A stretch of 64,000 bases of DNA from Streptomyces luteolus. Its GTDB lineage: Bacteria > Actinomycetota > Actinomycetes > Streptomycetales > Streptomycetaceae. A program made the translations under genes and the position numbers. A model generated the notes under the pieces. It did no database searches and was not told where the DNA came from. It saw only the letters and a list, made by a program, of their open reading frames with translations. The stretch covers positions 105,277-169,276 of the forward strand of contig NZ_JASCIS010000017.1 of NCBI RefSeq assembly GCF_029968015.1, given 5' to 3'. Shown here in pieces: positions 57,066 through 64,000 of this stretch; within the stretch, counting starts at the first letter, position 1; every line of letters starts with the position of its first letter.

Positions 57066-58259
57066 TCACGGTGCGGCCGCGCGGTCGCCCTCCGGCCGTA
57101 CGGCGAGGGAGGAGGCGAAGGCTTGCGAGACCTGGACCAGCCACCGCACATCGGCGGAGAAATCCATATTTTCCGGGCTCATCACCGGCGCGGGTCCGGC
57201 GCCGCCCGCTGCCTTCTCTCCCGCTTCCCCGCCGCTCTGTCCGGGCGGCGCCGCGAGGGCGGCCGCGATATGTGCCGCCTCCCACTGCGCCCGCTCCTCC
57301 GCGCTCCGGTCCGGCCCCGGTGCCGTGGCCAGTCCGGGGGAGACCTGCCCGCCCAGAGCCAGACAGCCGTCTCTGATCTCGATCACCCGCCGGTGCAGGC
57401 GGAAACGCAGGTCCCACAGGGCAAAGAGGTCGCTGCGGGGAGCGGGCTGCAGGGACGTCTCGGGGTGCGCCCGATACAGGGCGTACCAGAGCGGGCGCAG
57501 CTTGCGGAAGCGGCGGTAGTCGGCCCACCACACCTGTACCGCCCGCACCCGCGGACCCCACAACGGCGCGGTCCAGCCGATGGTGTTCAGGATCATCCCC
57601 AGGGTCAGACAGGTCCGCGTGACGTCCGCCCACGTGGACGGGTCCCATCCGCGGTGTACGAGAAACACGTCCGCGAAGCGGCCGAGCGCATAGACGAGGT
57701 CGAGGCACGCACCGACCGCCGCAGTCCGCAGTCCGAGCCGCAGCCAGACATCCTCGGTCAGCCGGGCATAGAACCAGCACGCCTTCGCCACCACGGCCTT
57801 CCCGAGGGTGAAGGCTGTGAGGTAGACGACCTGGTAGGCCACGAAGTACGGCTGTTCCCGAGGGTGTGCGAAATTGTTCCGGGGGTGTCCGTGCAGCACG
57901 GACAGCTCGAAGAGGACCGCCATCGCCAACGGCACACAGGCCAGCAGCGCCAGCCGTCGGCGCGCGCGGACCCGGGCCTCCTCCGGCGCATGCAGCCAGT
58001 GGATGAGCAGCACCTGCTGGCAGGCGATCGCCGCGATGATCCACATCTGGACGGAAACGTTGTACCAGGTGACCGTGCCGAAGAGTGTCCCGGTCAGGCT
58101 GGTGGGGGCGGACATGGCGAGGTACATGCCCTGGCAGCCGAAGGACGCGCACAGGGCGACGACCGCCTGTTCCGAGCCGCGGCGCAGGGCGGGCGGGAGG
58201 GTGCGGACGAACGCCAGGCAGCAGATCGCCGCGCCCAGCGGGTAGCGGACACCGTTCAT
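57066..58259 (-). CDS. MAB_1171c-type (DUF6545) membrane protein
   Basis: 397 residues. About seven hydrophobic segments occupy residues 1-235, followed by a cytoplasmic domain (about 245-397) that starts VWWADYRRFRKLRPLWYAL, contains RLHRRVIEIRDGCLAL and ends in an Ala/Pro/Gly-rich tail. This is the layout of the actinomycete DUF6545/MAB_1171c proteins, which are named putative transporters but have no proven activity. The start overlaps the ImmA/IrrE stop by 4 bp, so the two are translated together. Confidence 0.8.
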   Translation of the reverse strand: MNGVRYPLGAAICCLAFVRTLPPALRRGSEQAVVALCASFGCQGMYLAMSAPTSLTGTLFGTVTWYNVSVQMWIIAAIACQQVLLIHWLHAPEEARVRARRRLALLACVPLAMAVLFELSVLHGHPRNNFAHPREQPYFVAYQVVYLTAFTLGKAVVAKACWFYARLTEDVWLRLGLRTAAVGACLDLVYALGRFADVFLVHRGWDPSTWADVTRTCLTLGMILNTIGWTAPLWGPRVRAVQVWWADYRRFRKLRPLWYALYRAHPETSLQPAPRSDLFALWDLRFRLHRRVIEIRDGCLALGGQVSPGLATAPGPDRSAEERAQWEAAHIAAALAAPPGQSGGEAGEKAAGGAGPAPVMSPENMDFSADVRWLVQVSQAFASSLAVRPEGDRAAAP

Positions 58260-58849
58260 GTCCGGTTCCGGCGGCGCCAGTTGAGGGACCCCTGGATTCT
58301 GCCGAGCACCCCGTCCGTTTCGGTGACGTCCGCGCCGGGGTGCGAACGCAGACCCTCACCGATGAGGTACGCCATCACCTCCGCCTCCCGCTCCTGGGCG
58401 TCGGAGTAGCTGTCCCGGGACAGCAGGTCCTGCACCAGCGACGGGTCGAGGTCCGGGAACAGCTCGGCTACGGCCGCCGAATCGGCGGTCCCGCTGCGGT
58501 GGCAGCACAGCATGTGCGCCAGCTCGTGGGCGATGATGTGCTCCTGGTGGTGTCGGCTGGTGTGCTGCTCGTAGACGACGTAGTCGGCGTCCGAGAAGGC
58601 CAGCCACAGCCCGCACGGACCGGCGGCGTCCAAGGGCATGGGCAGTAGATGGATGGGTCGGCCCCGAGAGCTGCTGAGGTGGTCGCACAGGGTCATGAGG
58701 TCGTAGGACTTGGGCAACCCGGAGGCGGCCAGTCGCTGTCGGCTCTCCCGGCGCAGCGTCCGGAGGTCGGACCGGCGCCGGAGTCGCTGCAGGAATCGCA
58801 TCGGCTCCCGGAGGTCGGATCGGCGCCGGAGTCGCTGCAGGAATCGCAT
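58256..58849 (-). CDS. ImmA/IrrE-type metallopeptidase
   Basis: 197 residues from the ATG at 58849, chosen for CGGGGGA upstream. The zinc motif HIIAHELAHMLCCH (H-E-x-x-H) lies at about residues 102-115, with more acidic residues (SDAQEREAEVMAYLIGEG) downstream as the likely third ligand. Family members cleave XRE repressors. Here an XRE gene lies immediately upstream and a membrane protein immediately downstream, forming one operon. The N-terminus contains a 16-codon exact duplication (MRFLQRLRRRSDLR twice), so translation from the second copy (58801) is also possible. Confidence 0.85.
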   Translation of the reverse strand: MRFLQRLRRRSDLREPMRFLQRLRRRSDLRTLRRESRQRLAASGLPKSYDLMTLCDHLSSSRGRPIHLLPMPLDAAGPCGLWLAFSDADYVVYEQHTSRHHQEHIIAHELAHMLCCHRSGTADSAAVAELFPDLDPSLVQDLLSRDSYSDAQEREAEVMAYLIGEGLRSHPGADVTETDGVLGRIQGSLNWRRRNRT

Positions 58850-58853
58850 CGGC
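58762..58853 (-). repeat. 44-bp direct duplication, period 48
   Basis: 58762-58805 and 58810-58853 differ at only a base or so. The repeat keeps the reading frame and doubles the start of the ImmA/IrrE-like gene, including a possible start codon. Confidence 0.85.
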
Positions 58854-58856
58854 GGT

Positions 58857-59336
58857 CTATCCCCCGGCACCCGCCGTGCCGCTGGTGTCTCTGCCCTCCG
58901 GGTCGTCGGCCGTTCCGTTGCCGCCGCCCGACTGCCCGCCGGAGGAGGCCGCCGAGCGCATCAGGCTGACCTCGTGGATGATGCGCGCCAGATGCTTCCG
59001 GCCGGAGTCGTCCATGCTCATGGCGCGCAGGGCGATGTCACGGACCTCGGCGTTGCCCATCGCCGAGGCGATGGCGAGCTGTGCGTCGACCCGCTCGGCG
59101 GTGTCGTCGTCGAAGAAGTACGCGGCAGGCACCCGGAAGAACGCCGCCAGCGCCTCCAGATGCCGTTTGGTGGGGTTGTCCCGCTGGCCGGTGCGCAACT
59201 GCCAGACGTACGTCTTGGAGAAGGTGCCGCCGCTCAGTTCGCTGCAGCCACGAGCGACCTCCTCGTAGGTGTACTCCTGGCCGTTGGTGCGGATCGTCCT
59301 GAAAAGTTTGTCGATCTTGTCGGCCAAGGGGGGCAT
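58857..59336 (-). CDS. XRE-family regulator paired with ImmA/IrrE peptidase
   Basis: 159 residues from the ATG at 59336 (GAAGGAG upstream). The HTH domain (about 5-70) includes YTYEEVARGCSELSGGTFSKTYVWQLRTGQRDNPTKRHLEALAAFF, an XRE form in which the helix pair is widened by GG. A second domain contains RDIALRAMSMDDSGRKHLARII. A Gly/Ser-rich tail ends the protein. The stop lies 7 bp before the ImmA/IrrE start. The family commonly works as a repressor that is cleaved by the paired peptidase. Confidence 0.85.
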   Translation of the reverse strand: MPPLADKIDKLFRTIRTNGQEYTYEEVARGCSELSGGTFSKTYVWQLRTGQRDNPTKRHLEALAAFFRVPAAYFFDDDTAERVDAQLAIASAMGNAEVRDIALRAMSMDDSGRKHLARIIHEVSLMRSAASSGGQSGGGNGTADDPEGRDTSGTAGAGG

Positions 59337-59510
59337 CAACACTCCTTCTGTTCGCCAGTGTGAACCGGCTAGGTGGCGACAGCTCATCGTAGTTGACAGC
59401 CTTCCGTCTCGCACCTACCGTCGCACCGTCAGCTGAGATGGACAAGTAGGCCCTCGCTGACAGCTGTTACCAGTCGGCCGCTGCTGCGGTGCCAGATTCG
59501 GGAGGCTTGG

Positions 59511-60791
59511 GTGGGGAGCGTTTCTGCGTCGGAACGGACCGTCACGCACCGTGCGGCGGGCTGTGCGGATCTTGTGCCGGACCGGCTCGGCGCGCGCCTG
59601 AGGCGGGCCGCCGCCGACGTGCTGGCCGGTTGCGCGGCCGCCCTGCGGGCAGAGGGGCATCCGTTCGTGCAGCTCCCGGAGCTGTGGCGGGACACCCGCG
59701 CCCAGCTGGCACTGGCCGTCGCGGAGTGCTCCCGCGCCCTCGACGCACCCGGCCTGTCCCAGGCGGGGGGACATCCGGACCACGTACGAGGCACGGAGGT
59801 GTCCTTCCGCGCGCTCGGCGCCCGGTGGGCCGCCGTGGACCTCGGGCTCGCCGACTGTCTGGCTGCCCTGGACCGGCTCACGGAGGCGCTCGTCGCGACG
59901 GTGGAAGAAGCGGGCCGGGAGACGGGCGACGCCGGTGCGGCGGACATCGCACGGCGGGTGTTCGCCCGGTGCACCAGAGCCGCTGCCCACGGCTATGCGA
60001 CCCGGCTGCGGGCGCACCGGCCGGCGCCGGGCGACGACTGCTGCGGTCGCATGGCCCGCGACGTCCACGACCACCTGGGCGGCAGCCTCGCCCTGGCCTT
60101 TCGCCACCTGGAGCTCCACCGGCTCAAGACCCCGTCCGCGGACGCGGACGCCCGGGGAACGGACCGGCACCTCGCGGCGGTCCACGACGCTCTGCGGGAG
60201 GCCATCACCCTCACGCGCGGCCTGGTGACCGGACTGCGCGACACCGACGGCTCGACATCTCCGACCGCCGCAGCCTCGTCCGCTTCGCCGACCTACCAGG
60301 GCTACTACAACCTGGGAGCCCGTGAACTGGAGCACGAGATCGTGCCCGCCGCCGCCGACCAGGGTGTGGGCATCACCGTCTGGAGCCCGCTGGCGGGCGG
60401 CTTCTTCAGCGGGAAGTACCGGCGCCGCCAGGACGTCTCCGCGGACTTCCGTCTGGCGCACGAGGGCCCCGCCTCCATCGCCCCGCTCACCGATCGCGAG
60501 CAGGCCTACGACGTGGTGGAGGTGCTCGACGGCATCGCCCGCGAGCGCGGTGTCTCGATTGCCCAGGTCGCCCTCAACTGGGTGCTGAGCAAGCCCGCCG
60601 TGACGTCCGTGGTCTTCGGCGCCAGCCGCCCCGGCCAGCTCCAGGACAACCTCGGCACCGTCGAGTGGGAGATCACCGCCGAGGAGCGGGAGCGCCTGGA
60701 CGCGGCGAGCGACCGGCCCGCGCCCTACCCGTACTGGCACATGCGTGCGATCGCCGGTGACCGGGATCTGCCCGGAGACATCCTGCCCTGA
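59511..60791 (+). pseudogene. Chimera: truncated histidine kinase fused to truncated aldo/keto reductase
   Basis: 426 codons, one open frame. Residues 1 to about 245 carry a helical sensor region and the HisKA_3-type dimerisation motif RMARDVHDHLGGSLALAF with the phospho-histidine, but no ATP-binding domain follows. From about residue 260 the sequence becomes the C-terminal half of an aldo/keto reductase (YYNLGARELEHEIVP, GITVWSPLAGGFFSGKY, SIAQVALNWVLSKPAV, VVFGASRPGQLQDNL). The AKR lacks its N-terminal half with the catalytic Asp/Tyr/Lys. An in-frame deletion fusing two genes is the simplest reading; neither half should be active as the parent enzyme. Confidence 0.8.
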
Positions 60792-60844
60792 CCGCGGCCG
60801 CCTCCCCTCATCGTTCTGCCGAAGCTCAACCCAGGAGCACAGCT

Positions 60845-62044
60845 GTGCCCATTGCCGTCATCGCCCTGTCCCTCAGCGGTTTCGCCATCGGAGTCGCCGA
60901 GTTCATCATCGCGGGGATCCTCCCCGACATCGGAGCCGACCTCTCCGTCTCCATCCCCACCGCGGGACTTCTGGTGTCCGGATACGCGCTCGGCGTCGTC
61001 ATCGGCGCCCCCGGTCTCACCGTTCTGTGTGCCCGCACCGAACGCAGGGCCCTGCTGATCCGGCTCATGCTGGTCTTCCTCGCCGGAACGGTTCTGTCCG
61101 CCCTCGCCCCCAACTACGGGCTGCTCATGGCGGGACGGGTGTTCTCCGCCCTCGCCCACGGCGCATTCTTCGGTGTCGCGATGGTGGTCGCTTCCGACCT
61201 CGTCCCCCAGGACCGCAAGGGGCGCGCCGTGTCCATGGTCGCCGCGGGGCTCACCCTCTCCACGATCCTCGGCGTCCCGGCGGGCACGTTCATCGGCCAG
61301 CACTTCGGCTGGCGCTGGGCTTTCTGGATGGTCGCTCTCTTCGCCGCGGTGGGCCTGGCGGGCATTGCATCGCTTGTTCCCAGGACCCCGGCGCCCGAGG
61401 GCACCGGGCTGCGCTCCGAACTGAAGGTGCTGCGCCGCCCGCAGGTACTGCTGGTCCTGCTCACCACCGTGCTCGGCTTCGGCGGCGTCATGACCTCGTA
61501 CACCTACATCGCAGAAATGGTCACCGAGGTGACCGGCTTCGGTGACGGCGCCGTCACCCTGATCATGGTGCTGTTCGGCGTCGGCATGTTCGTCGGCAAC
61601 CTGATCAGCGGCCGCGTCGCGGACCGCGCCCCCAGGAGCGCCATGTGCGGTGCACTGGCGCTACTCACCCTCATCCTCGGTGCGTTCACCTTCACGGTGC
61701 ACGACAAAACTGCCACCTGCGTGACCGTCTTCCTCTTCGGCGCGGCCACTTTCGCCACCATCTCCCCGCTCCAGATGCGGATCATGGCCAAGGCCGGCGG
61801 CGCCCCCACACTGGCGTCGGCGTCGAACATCGCCGCCTTCAACCTCGCCAACGCCGCCGGCCCAGTGCTCGGCGGCACGATCATCGACGCCGGCCTCGGC
61901 TACCCCGCCCTCAATTGGGCCGGGGCCCTGGTCACCTTCGTCGGACTTCTCCTCGCCGGCCTCGGTGTGGCAGCGGAGCGCAAGGAGCGCGCCGCCACGC
62001 CGCCCGCCGTCCCCGCATCCAGCGGCAGCGCCGCCGCGCACTGA
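60845..62044 (+). CDS. MFS efflux transporter (AraJ/Cmx type)
   Basis: 399 residues, GTG start with CCAGGAG upstream. Twelve membrane segments, beginning IAVIALSLSGFAIGVAEFIIAGILPDI, typical of the DHA1 arabinose/chloramphenicol-exporter group. The loop RTERRALLI and the motif C-like VPAGTFIGQHFGWRWAFW are antiporter features. It lies 54 bp before the AfsA-type gene, so it might export the butyrolactone or an antibiotic. Confidence 0.88.
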   Translation: MPIAVIALSLSGFAIGVAEFIIAGILPDIGADLSVSIPTAGLLVSGYALGVVIGAPGLTVLCARTERRALLIRLMLVFLAGTVLSALAPNYGLLMAGRVFSALAHGAFFGVAMVVASDLVPQDRKGRAVSMVAAGLTLSTILGVPAGTFIGQHFGWRWAFWMVALFAAVGLAGIASLVPRTPAPEGTGLRSELKVLRRPQVLLVLLTTVLGFGGVMTSYTYIAEMVTEVTGFGDGAVTLIMVLFGVGMFVGNLISGRVADRAPRSAMCGALALLTLILGAFTFTVHDKTATCVTVFLFGAATFATISPLQMRIMAKAGGAPTLASASNIAAFNLANAAGPVLGGTIIDAGLGYPALNWAGALVTFVGLLLAGLGVAAERKERAATPPAVPASSGSAAAH

Positions 62045-62098
62045 ACGCCTTGAACTGAGGCCTTGAACTGAACGCCTTTGCTACGAAGGGAAGTCACC

Positions 62099-63079
62099 GT
62101 GGAAGCCTCCGTCCTCGACGCGCCCCGCAGCCCCACCACTCCCGCCTACGACCGGACCGTGTCCCGCGCGCTCGTCCACCGCTGGGCCCTGTCCGAGGTG
62201 TTCCTCACCGATTCCGTCGCCACCGGTGAGGGCACCTTCACCGCCGCCGCGCAACTTCCGCTCTCTCACGGGTACTTCCGCGACCACGCGGCCGGTCGGA
62301 GCTTCCACGACCCGCTGCTCGTCCTGGAGAGCTGCCGCCAGGCAGTCACCTACGCCTCGCACCTCCATGAGGAGGTGCCCCAGGACACCACGTTCATGGT
62401 CACGTCCTGGACGCTCGACATCACCGAGCCGGAAGCGCTCCGATGCGGTGAACGCCCCGGGGAACTGCGTATGGACGCAGAGGTGACCCAACGCGGCCGA
62501 CGCGGCGGGCGGCTGCGCCGACTGGCCTTCGCCATGGACCTCACGCTCGACGGCCGCACCCTGGGCCGGCTCACCATGGACACCAACTGCACCCCCACCG
62601 ACCAGTACCACGCACTGCGCCATATGCAGCGCGGCACCACCGTCCCCACGGCGTTCACCCTGCCCGCCGAGCCCGCCGGAGTGCCCGTCGACCCGGCCCG
62701 GGTACGCCGACTCGACCCGGCGAACACCGTCCTCGACGCCGTACAGCTGGACCCAGGCACTCTCACCGCGCGGCTCAGCCCCCGCACGCACCGCAATCGC
62801 AGCATGTACGACCACCCCTACGACCACGTCCCGGCCATGGTCTTCAGCGAGGCGGCCCGCCAGTGCGCCCTGCTGCTCGGCGTGGAGGACACCGTCACGC
62901 CGCAAACCGACGCCGGACGCGTGCTGCGGCTGCACGGCCGCTTCTTGAAGTTCGCCGAACTGGACGACGCGGTGTGTCTGACGGCCGCACGCGAGGGAGA
63001 CGGCGGCCAGGAGACCTTCCGCATGAGCGCCGTCCAGCAGGACGAGACGGTGGCCGAAGTGCGCGTGGCGCTGGGCTGA
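62099..63079 (+). CDS. AfsA/ScbA-type gamma-butyrolactone biosynthesis protein
   Basis: 326 residues from the GTG at 62099 (GAAGGGAA, 7 nt). Two A-factor hotdog domains. The first (about 20-150) contains HGYFRDHAAGRSFHDPLLVLESCRQAVTY; the second (about 210-320) contains DHVPAMVFSEAARQCALLL. AfsA condenses a beta-ketoacyl-ACP with dihydroxyacetone phosphate, the first step to the small signalling lactones that switch on antibiotic production and development. No ArpA-type receptor gene is visible nearby. A HAD phosphatase gene follows. Confidence 0.9.
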   Translation: MEASVLDAPRSPTTPAYDRTVSRALVHRWALSEVFLTDSVATGEGTFTAAAQLPLSHGYFRDHAAGRSFHDPLLVLESCRQAVTYASHLHEEVPQDTTFMVTSWTLDITEPEALRCGERPGELRMDAEVTQRGRRGGRLRRLAFAMDLTLDGRTLGRLTMDTNCTPTDQYHALRHMQRGTTVPTAFTLPAEPAGVPVDPARVRRLDPANTVLDAVQLDPGTLTARLSPRTHRNRSMYDHPYDHVPAMVFSEAARQCALLLGVEDTVTPQTDAGRVLRLHGRFLKFAELDDAVCLTAAREGDGGQETFRMSAVQQDETVAEVRVALG

Positions 63080-63159
63080 GCCTTCCGGCCGCCCCGCTGC
63101 CCGCCCCTCTGCCCGCCCCCTTCCACTTTCCTCTTCCCTTCTCGCCTCCGGAGTCCTCC

Positions 63160-63846
63160 GTGACCACGGCACTGCCGACGACCACGCACGCTGTCGCGTT
63201 CTTCGACGTCGACGAGACGCTCACCACCGTCAAGACCATGTTCGACTTCTACGATTTCTTCCTGGAAGCCGTCGGGCACACCCCGCAGGAGCAGCGACGG
63301 CTCCGCCAGGACGCCCGCGACCTGCTGCGCCCCGGCATGCCCCGGGAACAGGGCAACCGGCTCTTCTACCGGCGATTCGCCGGCTACCGGTACGAGCAGA
63401 CGGAGGCCGCCGGCCGGGCGTGGTTCGCACAGCACCTCCGGCACGGCGGCTTCTTCCACCGGGACGTCCTCGAAGCGCTCACGGCCCACCAGGAGCGAGG
63501 GCTGGCCACCGTCCTGGTCTCCGGCTCCTTCCCCGCCGCCCTGGATCCCGTGGCCGCCCACGTCGGCGCCGACGTGGTGCTGTGCACCCGCCCGGAGATC
63601 CAGGACGGGGTGTACACCGGGGACGTGCTGACGACGATGATCGGCGACGCCAAGGCCCAGGCAGCCCGAGAGCTCCTGCACCAGCGCGACATCCTCCCCG
63701 AGGAGTGCCACGCCTACGGCGATCACGTGTCCGACCTGGGGCTTCTTCGCCTTGTCGGTCACTCGGTCGTCATCGGCGATCACCCGGAGCTGCTGGCGGA
63801 GGCCGGCCGGTGCGGCTGGCAGCGCCTGGCGGGCGTCCCCGCCTGA
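63160..63846 (+). CDS. HAD-IB family phosphatase
   Basis: 228 residues from the GTG at 63160 (CCGGAG upstream). Motif I FFDVDETLT (D-x-D-x-T, nucleophile), motif II VLVSGSF (Ser), a lysine region MIGDAKAQAA, and motif IV HAYGDHVSDLGLL (DxxxD). A helical cap lies between motifs I and II (IB subclass). Downstream of the afsA-type gene, it is a candidate for the dephosphorylation step that follows AfsA action; this is inferred from position. Confidence 0.85.
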   Translation: MTTALPTTTHAVAFFDVDETLTTVKTMFDFYDFFLEAVGHTPQEQRRLRQDARDLLRPGMPREQGNRLFYRRFAGYRYEQTEAAGRAWFAQHLRHGGFFHRDVLEALTAHQERGLATVLVSGSFPAALDPVAAHVGADVVLCTRPEIQDGVYTGDVLTTMIGDAKAQAARELLHQRDILPEECHAYGDHVSDLGLLRLVGHSVVIGDHPELLAEAGRCGWQRLAGVPA

Positions 63847-63862
63847 CCCACGCCGCCACAGT

Positions 63863-63897
63863 GGATCGAGGGGGATCGAGGGGGATCGAGGGGGATG
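63863..63897. repeat. 10-bp tandem GGATCGAGGG
   Basis: Three units and a partial fourth (GGATGGAG), close to the end of the window. Confidence 0.7.
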
Positions 63898-63921
63898 GAG
63901 CCTGACCGAGTGAGAACGCCG

Positions 63922-64000
63922 TGGGGGGGGGGGGGGGCGGGGGCCCCCCCCCCCGCGGGGGGGGGGGGCCCCCCCGGGGGCCCGGGGGGGGCCGGGGGGG
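63922..64000. other. Homopolymer G/C end, probable assembly artefact
   Basis: Only runs of G and C with no A or T, unlike any other part of the window. Read-end or assembly noise is far more likely than biology. Confidence 0.85.

Noticed and set aside
63863..63897. GGATCGAGGG repeats as a biological iteron
   Set aside because: Only about 3.5 units, right before the artefactual contig end, with no associated gene.

Overview
The window is about 64 kb of very GC-rich DNA from the replication-origin region of a Streptomyces (or very close relative) chromosome. Evidence: the block mviN/murJ - sigM - trxB - trxA - parB - parA - rsmG - khpB - yidC - yidD - rnpA - rpmH - dnaA - oriC - dnaN - recF - dciA - gyrB - gyrA, a 6-phosphogluconate dehydrogenase gene inserted between dnaN and recF, frequent GTG starts, and eight exact copies of the 14-bp Streptomyces parS sequence GTTTCACGTGAAAC.

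Layout. 1-12.3 kb: cell-wall genes (3' part of femX, an alanine racemase-like gene, a GT87 membrane glycosyltransferase, a bifunctional penicillin-binding protein), a PadR repressor with a clear operator next to inositol-phosphate synthase, an MFS transporter, a small membrane protein and the CCA-adding enzyme. 12.6-19.2 kb: DUF6049 membrane protein, MurJ lipid II flippase and a separate pseudokinase that in mycobacteria is fused to MurJ. 19.4-29.9 kb: SigM with its anti-sigma factor, thioredoxin pair, a GNAT protein, ParB/ParA, then the ribosome/RNA/membrane-insertion operon reading away from the origin. 29.9-33.3 kb: divergent rpmH/dnaA control region, dnaA, and oriC packed with DnaA boxes. 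33.3-43.4 kb: dnaN, gnd, recF, dciA, gyrB, gyrA, DUF3566 protein and tRNA-Ile(GAT).

43.3-51.2 kb is accessory DNA parked at tRNA-Ile. Three tandem copies of the tRNA 3' end (43316, 48583, 51216) bound two modules. The first carries decayed replication/excision/integration genes, a large secreted protein with a NucA/NucB-like nuclease end, and an acidic DUF6461 protein directly downstream. The second carries another integrase scrap and a LysR / SnoaL-like / NmrA-like redox cassette with a LysR-type dyad between the divergent genes.

51.2-63.9 kb returns to conserved Streptomyces genes (DUF6344, DLW-39, a secreted/anchored protein, Ser/Thr kinase with an HTH partner, tRNA-Ala(TGC)). These are followed by a more variable stretch: an SMP-30 remnant, a membrane protein + ImmA/IrrE peptidase + XRE regulator operon, a histidine-kinase/aldo-keto-reductase chimera, an MFS transporter, an AfsA-type gamma-butyrolactone synthase and a HAD phosphatase. 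The last ~80 bases are G/C homopolymer and look like an assembly artefact at a contig end.
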